Shown: piece after piece, positions 1 to 8,624 of the stretch
Position numbering within the stretch: the first letter of the stretch is position 1
How the letters are laid out: each line of letters begins with the position of its first letter
Source: Bradyrhizobium sp. CCBAU 53421
Lineage (GTDB): Bacteria; Pseudomonadota; Alphaproteobacteria; Rhizobiales; Xanthobacteraceae
Length of the DNA stretch: 64,000 bases
Assembly: GCF_015291625.1 (NCBI RefSeq)
Contig: NZ_CP030047.1
Span: forward strand, 3,968,001-4,032,000
Direction of reading: 5' to 3'
Position numbers and translations under genes: made by a program
Notes under the pieces: model-generated
Seen by the model: the letters and a program-made list of their open reading frames with translations, nothing else
The model's database searches: none
Told to the model about the DNA's origin: nothing

Positions 1-24
1 GCGACAAGCGATCAGGACATTCCA

Positions 25-831
25 ATGTACGAATTCAAATATCATCGTCCCGGCACCGTGCGGCAGGCCGCCAACCTGCTGGTGAAGAACGAGGACGCCA
101 AGCTGATCGCCGGCGGTCACACGCTGGTGCCGGTCATGAAGCAGCGGCTCGCGAGCCCGCCGCATCTGGTCGACCTCTCCCATATCGAAGGTCTCGACGC
201 GATCGAGATGAAGGGCCGCTCGCTGGTGATCGGCGCCACCGCCAAGCATGCCGAGGTCGCGAACTCCGCGACCGTCCGCGAGGCGATCCCGGCGCTGGCC
301 GAGCTGGCCGGCCTGATCGGTGATCCCGCCGTGCGTCACCGCGGCACCCTCGGCGGCTCGCTCGCCAACAACGACCCGACCGCCGACTATCCCGCCGCGG
401 TGCTGGCGCTCGGCGCCACCATCGTCACCAACAAGCGCCGCCTGAAGGCCGAGGAATATTTCCAGGGCCTGTTCTCGACTGCGCTGGAGGCTGACGAGAT
501 CATCACCAAGGTGATGTTCCCGCTGCCGAAGAAGGCCGCCTACGTCAAGTTCCGCAACCAGGCCTCGCGTTATGCGTTGGTTGGTGTGTTCGTGGCCAAG
601 CGTCCGTCGGACGTGCGCGTCGCGGTCACCGGCGCGGGCTCCGATGGCGTGTTCCGCGCCACCGCGTTCGAGGAGGCCCTGAAGAAGCGCTTCTCGCACA
701 AGGTGCTCGACGGCATCGCGGTTTCGGCCGAAGGGCTGAACAGCGACCTGCATGGCAGCGCCGAATACCGCGCGCATCTGATCGGCGTTCTGACGCGCAG
801 GGCGGTGGAAGCCGCCAATGCCAAGGACTAG
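25..831 (+). CDS. coxM: Molybdenum hydroxylase FAD-binding (medium) subunit, CoxM/CutM type
   Basis: This is the flavoprotein subunit of a CO-dehydrogenase or xanthine-dehydrogenase-type molybdenum hydroxylase. It passes electrons from the iron-sulfur subunit to FAD and on to the respiratory chain. At 268 aa it has the usual family length. Two FAD-binding signatures are visible: AGGHTLVPVMK at residues 29-39 and TLGGSLANNDPTADYP near 108-123. The large (CoxL) and small (CoxS) subunits are not in the window and presumably lie before base 1. The downstream MoxR, VWA and XdhC genes match the cox accessory set. Substrate cannot be decided here: many cox clusters without a verified CoxL active-site loop act on other substrates. 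The stop codon lies inside a short tandem repeat. Confidence 0.9.
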   Translation: MYEFKYHRPGTVRQAANLLVKNEDAKLIAGGHTLVPVMKQRLASPPHLVDLSHIEGLDAIEMKGRSLVIGATAKHAEVANSATVREAIPALAELAGLIGDPAVRHRGTLGGSLANNDPTADYPAAVLALGATIVTNKRRLKAEEYFQGLFSTALEADEIITKVMFPLPKKAAYVKFRNQASRYALVGVFVAKRPSDVRVAVTGAGSDGVFRATAFEEALKKRFSHKVLDGIAVSAEGLNSDLHGSAEYRAHLIGVLTRRAVEAANAKD

Positions 832-890
832 ATCCAAGGGACTAGATCCCAAGAGCTAGATCCCATGGTCTAGTTCCAAGAACCAAATCC
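821..890. repeat. Degenerate short tandem repeat at the coxM stop codon
   Basis: Five imperfect copies, 13-15 bp each, of a CCAAGGACTAGAT-like unit start at 821, 834, 849, 863 and 876. The first copy contains the coxM stop codon (TAG at 829-831). Copies become less alike downstream. The pattern is what replication slippage at the gene end would leave. No function is evident. Confidence 0.75.
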
Positions 891-933
891 ACGGCGTGAT
901 TTTGCTAACCCCTGTTCGAAGACTGGCAATTCC

Positions 934-1842
934 ATGAGTGCATCGGCGTTACCCACTTCCGTCGATGCGCTCGAGGAGCTGCTGACGTCGCGCGGCTATC
1001 TCGCCGAACGCTCGCTCGCGACCGTGACCTATCTCGCGCTGCGCATGGGCAGGCCGCTGTTCCTGGAAGGCGAGGCCGGCGTCGGCAAGACCGAGATCGC
1101 GAAGGTGCTGTCGGCGGCGCTCGGGCGCAAGCTGATCCGCTTGCAATGCTATGAAGGCCTCGACGTCGCCTCCGCCGTGTACGAGTGGAGCAGCGCGGCG
1201 CAGATGATCGCGATTCGACTGGCGGAAGCCTCCGGCGACACCGATCGCGACCAGCTCGCGAGCGACATCTTCGCCGAGCGCTTCCTGATCAAGCGGCCGC
1301 TGTTGCAGGCGCTCGAGCCCGACGTCGCGGGACCGCCGGTGCTGCTGATCGACGAGCTCGACCGCGCCGACGAGGCGTTCGAGGCGTATCTGTTGGAAAT
1401 CCTCAGCGACTTCCAGGTCACGATCCCCGAGCTCGGCACTGTGAAGGCGCCGGCGCCGCCGATCGTCATCATCACCTCGAACCGGACCCGCGAGATCCAC
1501 GACGCGCTGAAGCGGCGCTGCCTCTATCACTGGGTGGATTATCCCACCGCCGAGCGCGAGCTCGCGATCGTCAAGTCGCGGGTGCCGAACATCTCCGCAA
1601 AGCTGTCGCAGCAGGTGGTCCGCTTCGTGCAGGCGCTGCGCAACCAGGATTTCTACAAGTCGCCGGGAGTCGCCGAGACCATCGACTGGGCCACCGCGCT
1701 GTCCGAGCTCGACGCCCGCTCGCTGACCCCGCAGGTGGTCGGCGACACGCTGGGCGCGCTGCTCAAATATCAGGACGACATCGCGCGGATGCAGGGCGAT
1801 GCGTTGCAGAAGACATTGAAGGAAGCGACGAGCGAGACGTAA
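934..1842 (+). CDS. coxD: MoxR-family AAA+ ATPase, CoxD-like
   Basis: A 302-aa AAA+ ATPase of the MoxR type. In Oligotropha the homologue CoxD is a chaperone that matures the copper-sulfur-molybdenum active site of CO dehydrogenase. The Walker A motif GEAGVGKTE is at residues 46-54, and a Walker B-like LLIDELDRAD follows near residue 139. Sensor residues lie in the ITSNRTREIHDALKRRC stretch. It sits between the FAD subunit and a VWA-domain protein, and MoxR plus VWA pairs are a recurrent chaperone module. The start ATG at 934 follows a 100-bp spacer holding the short tandem repeat. Cytoplasmic; no membrane segment seen. Confidence 0.88.
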   Translation: MSASALPTSVDALEELLTSRGYLAERSLATVTYLALRMGRPLFLEGEAGVGKTEIAKVLSAALGRKLIRLQCYEGLDVASAVYEWSSAAQMIAIRLAEASGDTDRDQLASDIFAERFLIKRPLLQALEPDVAGPPVLLIDELDRADEAFEAYLLEILSDFQVTIPELGTVKAPAPPIVIITSNRTREIHDALKRRCLYHWVDYPTAERELAIVKSRVPNISAKLSQQVVRFVQALRNQDFYKSPGVAETIDWATALSELDARSLTPQVVGDTLGALLKYQDDIARMQGDALQKTLKEATSET

Positions 1843-1863
1843 GTCGCGCGTCATAGCAACGTC

Positions 1864-1957
1864 CGTCATTCCGGAGCGATGCGTCAGCATCGAACCCGGA
1901 ATCTCGCGCCACAATCTCCAGATTCCGGGTTCACGCTGCGCGTGCCCCGGAATGACG
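1864..1957. repeat. Intergenic palindromic repeat (GTCATTCCGG...CCGGAATGAC type)
   Basis: The outer arms CGTCATTCCGG and CCGGAATGACG are inverted. Inner inverted pairs include ACCCGGAAT/ATTCCGGGT. The same type recurs at 8328-8391 and 12320-12399. It lies between the coxD-like and coxE-like genes, so the transcript would carry a large hairpin. Probably a REP-like family rather than a site specific to this operon. Confidence 0.8.
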
Positions 1958-1970
1958 AGGCAAAACAACG

Positions 1971-3173
1971 ATGGCGATCAACCACCTCGCGCCGCCCACC
2001 GGCCACATGGCCGACAACGTGATCGGCTTTGCCCGCGCGCTGCGGGCGGCCGGGCTTCCGGTCGGGCCGGGCTCGGTGATCGATGCGCTCGACGCGCTGC
2101 AGCTGATCGAGGTCGGCAACCGCTCCGATTTCTACGCCACGCTGGAGGCGATCTTCGTCAAGCGCCACGAGCACGCGCTGATCTTCCGCCAGGCCTTTAT
2201 GCTGTTCTTCCGCGCCGCCGAGGAGTGGAAGAGCATGCTGGATTCGGTGCCGTTGCCGGATCACGCCAAGAAGAAGCCGCCGCCGGCCTCGCGCCGGGTC
2301 CAGGAGGCGATGGCGCAACCGGCGAAGACCGAGGAGCGGCCGCAGGCCCAGGAGCAGGAGCTGAAGCTCTCGGTCTCCGACAAGGAGATCCTGCAGAAGA
2401 AGGATTTCGCGCAGATGACCGCGGCCGAGATAGCCGAGGTGACGCGCGAGATCGCCAAGATGCGGCTGCCGCAGGCCGAGCTGGTGACCCGCCGCTACCA
2501 GCCGGACGCGCGCGGGCTGCGGCTCGACATGCGCCGCACCGTGCGCAACTCGCTGCGCACCGGCGGCGAGATCATCGATATCAGAAAGCTCGGCCGGATC
2601 GAGAAGCCGGCGCCGATCGTGGCTCTGCTCGATATCTCCGGCTCGATGAGCGAGTACACCCGCCTGTTCCTGCATTTCCTGCACGCCATCACCGACTACC
2701 GCAAGCGGGTCTCGGTGTTCCTGTTCGGCACCCGCCTGACCAATGTGACGCGGGCGTTACGGGCGCGTGACCCCGACGAGGCGCTGGCGAGCTGCACGTC
2801 CTCGGTAGAGGACTGGGCCGGCGGCACCCGGATCGCGACCTCGCTGCACAGCTTCAACCAGCTCTGGGCCCGCCGGGTGCTGGGGCAGGGCGCCATCGTC
2901 CTCCTTATATCCGATGGACTAGAACGGGAGGCCGATGCCAAACTGGCCTTCGAGATGGACCGTTTGCACCGCTCCTGCCGCCGACTGATCTGGCTCAACC
3001 CGCTGCTGCGCTACTCCGGCTTCGAGGCCAAGGCGCAGGGCATCAAAATGATGTTGCCCCACGTTGACGAATTTCGCCCGGTGCATAACTTGACGTCCAT
3101 CAAGGGCTTGATCGGGGCGCTGTCATCCCCGCCGCCGGCGCACCACCGCAGCCTGATCCGCTCCGTGGCCTAG
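1971..3173 (+). CDS. coxE: VWA-domain protein, CoxE family
   Basis: A 400-aa member of the CoxE-like von Willebrand factor A family. It is thought to work with the MoxR ATPase CoxD in assembling the molybdenum hydroxylase active site. The C-terminal half carries the VWA domain. Its MIDAS motif DISGS is at residues 221-225 and a second acidic segment, LISDGLEREAD, near 320. Residues about 95-140 are Lys/Glu/Gln-rich and probably a flexible linker. The gene follows coxD across a palindromic repeat and is 10 bp from the first XdhC-family gene. No signal peptide is visible, so a cytoplasmic role is likely. Confidence 0.88.
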   Translation: MAINHLAPPTGHMADNVIGFARALRAAGLPVGPGSVIDALDALQLIEVGNRSDFYATLEAIFVKRHEHALIFRQAFMLFFRAAEEWKSMLDSVPLPDHAKKKPPPASRRVQEAMAQPAKTEERPQAQEQELKLSVSDKEILQKKDFAQMTAAEIAEVTREIAKMRLPQAELVTRRYQPDARGLRLDMRRTVRNSLRTGGEIIDIRKLGRIEKPAPIVALLDISGSMSEYTRLFLHFLHAITDYRKRVSVFLFGTRLTNVTRALRARDPDEALASCTSSVEDWAGGTRIATSLHSFNQLWARRVLGQGAIVLLISDGLEREADAKLAFEMDRLHRSCRRLIWLNPLLRYSGFEAKAQGIKMMLPHVDEFRPVHNLTSIKGLIGALSSPPPAHHRSLIRSVA

Positions 3174-3183
3174 GGAGGTTCAA

Positions 3184-3507
3184 ATGCTCAACCGCGACGA
3201 AGACATCCTGCAGGCCGCCGAGACTTGGCAGAAGCAGGGCCACGGCGTGGCGCTCGCCACGGTGGTCGAAACCTGGGGCTCGGCGCCGCGCCCGGCCGGC
3301 TCAAGCCTCGTCATCAATGACGATGGCACGTTTCTCGGCTCGGTTTCCGGCGGCTGTGTCGAGGGCGCGGTCGTCACCGAAGCGCTCGACGTGATCGCCA
3401 GCGGCCAGCCAAAAATGCTCGAATTCGGCGTCGCCGACGAGACCGCCTGGAATGTCGGCCTGTCCTGCGGCGGCACCATCCGCGTGTTCGTCGAGAAGGT
3501 CGGTTAG
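3184..3507 (+). CDS. XdhC/CoxF family protein, N-terminal-domain-only
   Basis: A 107-aa protein that is just the XdhC_CoxI domain. It has the GSAPRPAGSSLVIND and SGGCVEGAV segments typical of molybdenum-cofactor insertion and sulfuration chaperones. Full-length XdhC joins this domain to a C-terminal Rossmann domain in one chain. Here the Rossmann part is a separate gene starting 2 bp after this stop. The start ATG has a good upstream GGAGG (about 3175-3179). The conserved cysteine in SCGG near the C-terminus is present. Likely acts with the next gene as a two-piece XdhC that binds molybdenum cofactor before delivery to the cox-type enzyme. Confidence 0.86.
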   Translation: MLNRDEDILQAAETWQKQGHGVALATVVETWGSAPRPAGSSLVINDDGTFLGSVSGGCVEGAVVTEALDVIASGQPKMLEFGVADETAWNVGLSCGGTIRVFVEKVG

Positions 3508-3509
3508 CC

Positions 3510-4211
3510 GTGAAACTCGAGATCCTGAAAGAGCTGAACGCCGAACGCGCCGCGCGCCGCCCGGTCATCATCGTCACCGACACCGCCAATGGCGAGCAGC
3601 GCCTGGTCAAGGCGAAAGATATCGCCGCCGATCCGCTGCGCGCCGAGCTCTCAAAGCAGCTCAGGATGGGCAAGAGCGGCAATGTCGAGGTCGGAGCCAA
3701 GAAGCTGTTCCTCAACGTCTACGCGCCGACCGCAAAGCTCGTGATCATCGGCGCCGTCCATATCAGCCAGGCCCTGGCGCCGCTGGCGCGCTCGCTCGAC
3801 TATGACGTCACGGTGGTCGATCCGCGCACGGCGTTTGCGAGCCCGGAGCGCTTCCCCGACGTGCCGCTGGTCGCCGAATGGCCCGACGTCGCGCTGCCTC
3901 CGCTCAATGTCGATCACTACACCGCGTTCGTCGCGGTGACGCATGATCCGAAGATCGACGATCCGGCGCTGCTGCACGCCTTCGACCGCGACTGCTTCTA
4001 TATCGGCGCGCTCGGCTCGCGGAAGACCCATGCCAAGCGCGCCGAGCGGCTGCGCGCGCAGGGCGCCAAGGACAGCGACATCGCGCGCATCCACGCGCCG
4101 ATCGGCCTCGACATCGGCGCGGTATCGCCGTCGGAGATCGCGGTCGCGATCATGGCCGAGATCACCGCGCAGCTGCGTCTGCCTCCCAAAGAAAAAGAAG
4201 AAGCGGCATGA
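3510..4211 (+). CDS. XdhC family protein, Rossmann-domain half
   Basis: A 233-aa protein matching the C-terminal half of XdhC/CoxF proteins. Residues about 70-190 form a Rossmann-like domain (VIIGAVHISQALAPLAR, then YIGALGSRKTHAKR), followed by the conserved HAPIGLDIGAVSPSEIAVAIMAEI tail. The start codon is GTG at 3510, 2 bp after the stop of the N-terminal-domain gene, and the last 4 bases overlap the next gene (ATGA). Translation of the three genes is therefore probably coupled. Role by family: handling of molybdenum cofactor for the hydroxylase. Confidence 0.87.
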   Translation: MKLEILKELNAERAARRPVIIVTDTANGEQRLVKAKDIAADPLRAELSKQLRMGKSGNVEVGAKKLFLNVYAPTAKLVIIGAVHISQALAPLARSLDYDVTVVDPRTAFASPERFPDVPLVAEWPDVALPPLNVDHYTAFVAVTHDPKIDDPALLHAFDRDCFYIGALGSRKTHAKRAERLRAQGAKDSDIARIHAPIGLDIGAVSPSEIAVAIMAEITAQLRLPPKEKEEAA

Positions 4212-5812
4212 AGTTCGGTCCCGCCAGTCCGGCCGACGCGATTGGCGGCGTCACCGTGCATACGCTCCGCCAGGGCACGCTGGTGCTCAAGAAAGGCACC
4301 ACGATCGGCCCCGAAGAGGTCGAGGCGCTGACCAGGGCCGGCGTCAAGGACGTCGTCGTGGTGCGGCTGGAGGAGGGCGACGTCTCCGAGGACACAGCTG
4401 CCGCCAGCATCGCACAGGCGGTGGCGGGCGAGGGCGTCAATGTCGAGCGTGCCTTCACCGGCCGCGCCAATCTGTTCGCGGCGCGCCCCGGCGTGCTGGT
4501 GGTCGACCGTGCCGCGGTCGATCGCATCAACGGCGTCGACGAGGCGATCACCTTCGCCACCCTCGCAGCCTATAAGCCGGTGGTCGAAGGCGAGATGATC
4601 GCGACCGTCAAGCTGATCCCGTTCGGCGTCGAGGGGCGCTTGCGCGATGCCGCTGTGGCGGTGGCAGGCAAGGACACGCTGCGGATCGCGCCCTATGTGA
4701 TCCAGAAGGTCGGCGTGGTCTCGACCTTGCTGCCGGGCCTCGCGCCGAAGGTGATCGACAAGACGTTGCGCGTCACCGCCGAGCGGCTCGCCCCGGCCGG
4801 CGCCACCATCATCGCCGAGCGCCGTGTGCCGCATGACGAGACCGTGCTCGCGGCCTCGATCAAGGAATTGCTCGAGCTGGGCGCCGAGCTCGTCATCGTG
4901 TTCGGCGCATCCGCGATCGCTGACCGCCGCGACGTCATCCCGGCCGCGATCACGGAGATCGGCGGCGCGGTCGAGCATTTCGGCATGCCGGTCGACCCCG
5001 GCAATCTGCTGCTGATCGGCAGCGCCGGCGGCGTGCCGGTGCTGGGCGCGCCGGGCTGCGCGCGCTCGCCGGTCGAGAACGGTTTCGACTGGGTGCTGAT
5101 GCGGCTGCTCGCCGGCATCAAGGTGACGCGGTCGGATCTCACCGGCATGGGCGTCGGCGGCTTGTTGATGGAGATCGTGACGCGGCCGCAGCCGCGCACC
5201 GTCCCGGACACCGAAGGCAACCGCAACGTCGCGGCGATCGTGCTCGCCGCCGGCCGCTCGACCCGGATGGGCGGCCCGAACAAGTTGCTCGCCGAGCTCG
5301 ACGGCAAGAAGCTCGCGCGCATCGTCGCCGAGCAGGCGCTCGCCTCGAAGGCCGCTGAGGTGATCGTCGTCACCGGGCATCAGGCCGACCTGATCGAGCA
5401 GGCGCTCGACGGCCTCAAGGTCAAGTTCGTCCGCAACCCGGATTTCGCCGGCGGCCTCGCCAGCTCCGTGAAGGCCGGCATCTCGGCGGTCTCCGACAGC
5501 GCCGACGGTGCGGTCGTCTGTCTCGGCGACATGCCGCTGATCGATGCGAAGCTGATCGACCGCCTGATCGAGACCTTCGCGCCCGACCGCGGCCATCTGA
5601 TCGCGGTCCCGGTCAGCGAGGGCCGCCGCGGCAATCCGGTGTTGTGGTCGCGGCGCTTCTTCAAGGAATTGATGACGCTCGACGGCGACATCGGCGCGCG
5701 CCATCTGATCGCCAAGCATGCCGAGGTGGTCGCCGAGGTCCCGGTCGAAGGCAACAGCGCCTTCCTCGACATCGATACGCCGCAGGCGCTGGAAGCGGCA
5801 AGGCGGGGCTGA
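4208..5812 (+). CDS. Fusion of MoeA/MoaB-like molybdopterin-binding domain and MobA-like nucleotidyltransferase
   Basis: A 534-aa two-domain protein. The N-terminal part, to about residue 335, resembles a molybdopterin-binding fold, with the run GSAGGVPVLGAPGCARSP near 275. The C-terminal part is a MobA/MocA-type NTP transferase: LAAGRSTRMGGPNKLLAELDG near 343-362 is the nucleotide-binding loop, and CLGDMPLID near 438 carries the metal aspartate. Such proteins are expected to attach CMP or GMP to molybdopterin for xanthine-dehydrogenase or CO-dehydrogenase-type enzymes. Overlap with the XdhC gene places it in the same operon. Which nucleotide it adds cannot be read from the sequence; the cox context favours cytosine. 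Confidence 0.88.
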   Translation: MKFGPASPADAIGGVTVHTLRQGTLVLKKGTTIGPEEVEALTRAGVKDVVVVRLEEGDVSEDTAAASIAQAVAGEGVNVERAFTGRANLFAARPGVLVVDRAAVDRINGVDEAITFATLAAYKPVVEGEMIATVKLIPFGVEGRLRDAAVAVAGKDTLRIAPYVIQKVGVVSTLLPGLAPKVIDKTLRVTAERLAPAGATIIAERRVPHDETVLAASIKELLELGAELVIVFGASAIADRRDVIPAAITEIGGAVEHFGMPVDPGNLLLIGSAGGVPVLGAPGCARSPVENGFDWVLMRLLAGIKVTRSDLTGMGVGGLLMEIVTRPQPRTVPDTEGNRNVAAIVLAAGRSTRMGGPNKLLAELDGKKLARIVAEQALASKAAEVIVVTGHQADLIEQALDGLKVKFVRNPDFAGGLASSVKAGISAVSDSADGAVVCLGDMPLIDAKLIDRLIETFAPDRGHLIAVPVSEGRRGNPVLWSRRFFKELMTLDGDIGARHLIAKHAEVVAEVPVEGNSAFLDIDTPQALEAARRG

Positions 5813-5822
5813 ACATCATCCG

Positions 5823-5850
5823 CGTCGTCCCGGCCTTCGTCGGGACGACG
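5823..5850. repeat. Perfect 10-bp inverted repeat after the cox cluster
   Basis: Arms CGTCGTCCCG (5823-5832) and CGGGACGACG (5841-5850) enclose an 8-base loop, just past the last cox-cluster stop. No T-run follows. It may end or stabilise the transcript, or be a short member of the genome-wide palindromic repeats. Confidence 0.65.
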
Positions 5851-5939
5851 AACGGATAGAAATCACCCGTCAACCCGTCATTCACCATCTGGAAACGACC
5901 CCCGCGTACAGTCCGCGCCGGACTTTGGGGGATTTCCGC

Positions 5940-6347
5940 TTGATCATTTCGACCGCCGCCGCGCAGCGCCGCGCGCTGACGATTCTCGTCCTGACATTGC
6001 TGCTCGGCGCCACGCGTTACACCGTGGAAACCTTCGTCCCCAAGGCACACGCAGCCGGCGCGTTCGCGGTCGGCAAGTGTGGAGCGTATGGCCAGGCCTA
6101 CGACTATCCGGCGGAAGGCGCGGCGCGCGCTGCGGCGCTGAAGCAGTGCAAGGGCGATTGCACCACCGTCACCATGAAGCGCGCCTGTGCCGCGCTTGCG
6201 ATCGACATGAAGAATCCCTGCGGCGCCCATGGCTACGCGGTGGCGCCGAAGATCTCGAGCTCGCTCAATGCCGCGACCAAGAAGTGCTACGACTACGGCG
6301 GCAAGGAATGCGTGATCCGCGCCTGGGCCTGCGACGCCAAGGGGTAG
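5940..6347 (+). CDS. DUF4189 domain-containing exported protein
   Basis: A small exported protein of about 135 aa. The likely start is TTG at 5940, 7 bases after a GGGGG run; no suitable ATG leads into the coding region. The N-terminus has a hydrophobic segment (ALTILVLTLLLGA) compatible with a signal peptide or anchor. The mature part contains six evenly placed cysteines and the pattern GKCGAYGQAYDYP...AALKQCKG, typical of DUF4189. Biochemical function is unknown in this family. It stands alone between the cox cluster and a convergent oxidoreductase gene. Confidence 0.72.
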   Translation: MIISTAAAQRRALTILVLTLLLGATRYTVETFVPKAHAAGAFAVGKCGAYGQAYDYPAEGAARAAALKQCKGDCTTVTMKRACAALAIDMKNPCGAHGYAVAPKISSSLNAATKKCYDYGGKECVIRAWACDAKG

Positions 6348-6377
6348 CGGAGACGCGATGATGTCCCCGAGCGGCGC

Positions 6378-7595
6378 TCAGACGGCGCCATAGAAGTGTC
6401 GGTATTGCCAGGCGGCGTCGCGCTCCAATTGATCTTCAGACCACGATTGGTCTTTGAACCGCGTGACCGACATCGGCGATAGGTCGACCGGCGGCCTGCC
6501 GTCCACGATCCAGTCCGCGAGCGCCTCGCCGACTGCCGGCGAGATCGACAGGCCGGCGACGTTGCACCCGCTCGCAAAATAGAATCCGGTCACGCCAATG
6601 GCTGGGCCAAGAATATGATGGCCGTCGGCAGTCATCGTCGGAATGCCGCCGCGAAACTCCCGCACCTTGGCGGTTTGCAGGAACGGGAGCTGGTCCTTCA
6701 CCTCGTCGGCGGCTGCATGAAGCACGCCGATGTCGAGCGGCATGTCCTTGACGTCGAAGCCGGTCCCAAGCGATTGCATGTCGAAGAAGCGCGGCGTTTC
6801 CTCGTAGACACCCCACAGGAAACCGCCCTGACACGGCCGGGTATACACCGCGGCATCCATGATACGGATCATCGGCAAGTCGGCGCGGGCGCCATCCAGC
6901 GGCTCGGTGACGATCAATTGCTGCCGGGTCGGCACCAGTGGCACGCGAATCCCGCTCGCCTCCGCGACCTGTCGCGTCCACGCGCCGGCCGCATCGACCA
7001 CAACCGGACTTTCAATGACGCCGTTCGCGGTGGTCACGCCGATCACGTTGCCGCCGACGATATTGACGGCGCGCACGTCGGTCTTCGGCAGCAAGGTCGC
7101 ACCGTTGGCCGCCGCGGCTTTGGCGAAACCGACGGCAACCTGCGCCGGGTCGAAATACCGGTCGTCGCCGATCCGCATCGCCGCGACGACACCCGCCGGC
7201 TGCAAGAACGGATTGAGACGGCTCGCCTCTTCCGGGGAGATCAGCTCGACATCGAGGCCGGTGCGGCGTCCGCGCTCGAAGTCGCTCCTGATCACGTCGG
7301 CGTCCTGTGGCCGACGCGCAACCTTCAGGCTGCCCGAATGCACCCAGTCGAGCGGCTGGCCGGTTTCTTCCGTGAACGCTTCGATCTTGCGGCATGCGTC
7401 CTTGATGATTTCGATCATCAGGTCGCTCTTGCGCACGCAGCTCACCATGCCTGCCGCGCGGGGCGAGGTTTGCGATCCGATCTCATGCTTGTCGACAAGG
7501 GCGACGCTGAGACCTCCACGCTTGCTCAAGTAATAGGCCGTGGCCGCGCCCAATCCGCCCGAACCAATAACAACAACATCGGCGCTGCTGATCAT
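6378..7595 (-). CDS. FAD-dependent amine/amino-acid oxidoreductase (DAO family, sarcosine oxidase beta-like)
   Basis: A 405-aa DAO-fold flavoprotein. The N-terminal dinucleotide-binding motif is at residues 7-20 (VVVIGSGGLGAATA), followed by the acidic residue ending strand 2 in ALVDKHEIGS. The C-terminal GVTGFYFASGCNVAGL stretch is the second FAD-contacting segment. The family includes sarcosine, glycine and D-amino-acid oxidases or dehydrogenases that oxidise C-N bonds. The substrate cannot be assigned. It is a lone gene on the minus strand, convergent with the DUF4189 gene. The start ATG at 7595 has a weak upstream CAGGG. Confidence 0.82.
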   Translation of the reverse strand: MISSADVVVIGSGGLGAATAYYLSKRGGLSVALVDKHEIGSQTSPRAAGMVSCVRKSDLMIEIIKDACRKIEAFTEETGQPLDWVHSGSLKVARRPQDADVIRSDFERGRRTGLDVELISPEEASRLNPFLQPAGVVAAMRIGDDRYFDPAQVAVGFAKAAAANGATLLPKTDVRAVNIVGGNVIGVTTANGVIESPVVVDAAGAWTRQVAEASGIRVPLVPTRQQLIVTEPLDGARADLPMIRIMDAAVYTRPCQGGFLWGVYEETPRFFDMQSLGTGFDVKDMPLDIGVLHAAADEVKDQLPFLQTAKVREFRGGIPTMTADGHHILGPAIGVTGFYFASGCNVAGLSISPAVGEALADWIVDGRPPVDLSPMSVTRFKDQSWSEDQLERDAAWQYRHFYGAV

Positions 7596-7897
7596 GATGC
7601 AATGCCCTGAAATATGCTGATGGTAATCGAACGCCCGAAGCCTACTCCGCGGCGCAGGACCTGACTATTGCTTTCCGTCCCAGCTGATCTGGGCCAGCGA
7701 CGCCGAGGGCGCCACATTCGACGATCGAAGTGCGGATTGATCTGCCTTGCCGCGGCAATGTCGGCCTCTGCGGCCTGTGCTGGCGGTTTGGTGCTGCCGC
7801 GTGGGTTGCAGGAAACGAACGCCGGCTTCCGGCGGGCAGATGAGCTCTGCACCGTCCGGACTGGTGTTTGCCGGCTGGCTGCCGCTAGACTTGCGTC
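7596..7897. other. Divergent intergenic spacer, no gene supported
   Basis: About 300 bp between the minus-strand oxidoreductase and the plus-strand DUF2000 gene. Open frames here have no ribosome-binding site and no family-like sequence. It presumably holds the two divergent promoters, but no convincing -35/-10 pair was picked out. Confidence 0.5.
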
Positions 7898-8308
7898 ATG
7901 CAGTTCGACACCAAGATCGCGGTCGTGATCCGCACCGACCTGGAAGTCTGGCAGAAGCTCAACGTGGCGTCGTTCCTCGCCGGTGGCATCGCCGCTTCCT
8001 TCCCTGAATGTATCGGCGAGAATTACCAGGACGGATCGGGGACGAAGTATCTTTCCCTGATCGGCCAGCCGATCCTGATCTACGGCGCCGATCGCGCGCA
8101 GTTGTCACGGGCGCTGGAGCGCGCGCTGGCGCGCGACGTGAAACCTGCACTCTACACCGAGGACATGTTCAAGACCACGCATGATGCCGCCAACCGCGAG
8201 GTGGTGAAGGCGGCGGCGCGGAGCGATCTCAACCTGGTCGGCCTTGCCTTTCGCGCCGAGCGTAAGGTGGTCGACAAGGTCCTCGATGGGCTGAAGTTTC
8301 ATACGTAG
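7898..8308 (+). CDS. DUF2000 family protein
   Basis: A 136-aa protein matching the DUF2000 family, which adopts a peptidyl-tRNA-hydrolase-like fold. Family traits seen are the opening KIAVVIRTDLEVWQKLNV and the closing hydrophobic SDLNLVGLAFRAERKVVDKVLDGLKFHT. No catalytic role is established for the family. Length is complete. It is a single gene followed by two different palindromic repeats and then the efflux operon promoter. Confidence 0.8.
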   Translation: MQFDTKIAVVIRTDLEVWQKLNVASFLAGGIAASFPECIGENYQDGSGTKYLSLIGQPILIYGADRAQLSRALERALARDVKPALYTEDMFKTTHDAANREVVKAAARSDLNLVGLAFRAERKVVDKVLDGLKFHT

Positions 8309-8327
8309 CGCGCCAACTCTCCCTGTC

Positions 8328-8391
8328 GTCATTCCCCGGTGCGCAATTGCGCGCCTGAGGGCTCGCGCGCGACGCGCGCCCCGGAATGACG
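8328..8391. repeat. Intergenic palindromic repeat (GTCATTCC...GGAATGAC type)
   Basis: Outer arms CGTCATTCC and GGAATGACG with an inner GCGCAATTGCGC palindrome. Same family as the elements at 1864-1957 and 12320-12399. It may act as the 3' hairpin of the DUF2000 transcript. Confidence 0.75.
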
Positions 8392-8409
8392 AGGAGGGGT
8401 GACCCACAC

Positions 8410-8532
8410 TGTCATCGCCCGGCCTGTGCGCAATTGCGCACATGGACCGGGCGATCCAGTACGCTGCGGCCTCTCGGTTCAAGCACAGGCGTCTCTGGAA
8501 TACTGGATCGCCCGCATGCGCGGGTGATGACA
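8410..8532. repeat. Second intergenic palindromic repeat (TGTCATCGCCCG...CGGGTGATGACA)
   Basis: Outer inverted arms TGTCATCGCCCG (8410-8421) and CGGGTGATGACA (8521-8532), with nested arms GCGATCCAGTA and TACTGGATCGC and a central GTGCGCAATTGCGCAC palindrome. It lies 19 bp from the preceding repeat but is a different sequence family. Confidence 0.8.
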
Positions 8533-8624
8533 CCGGACAATGACGGCTAGAGGTCGGGTTCCGGCACGTCCTGACGATCTGCCGGCCGATAGGAACACTT
8601 AACGTCACCAGACGTTTCCTTTGA

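Noticed and set aside
7668..7928. 86-aa plus-strand frame with a hydrophobic middle
   Set aside because: No ribosome-binding site, overlaps the DUF2000 start, and the sequence shows no conserved pattern.
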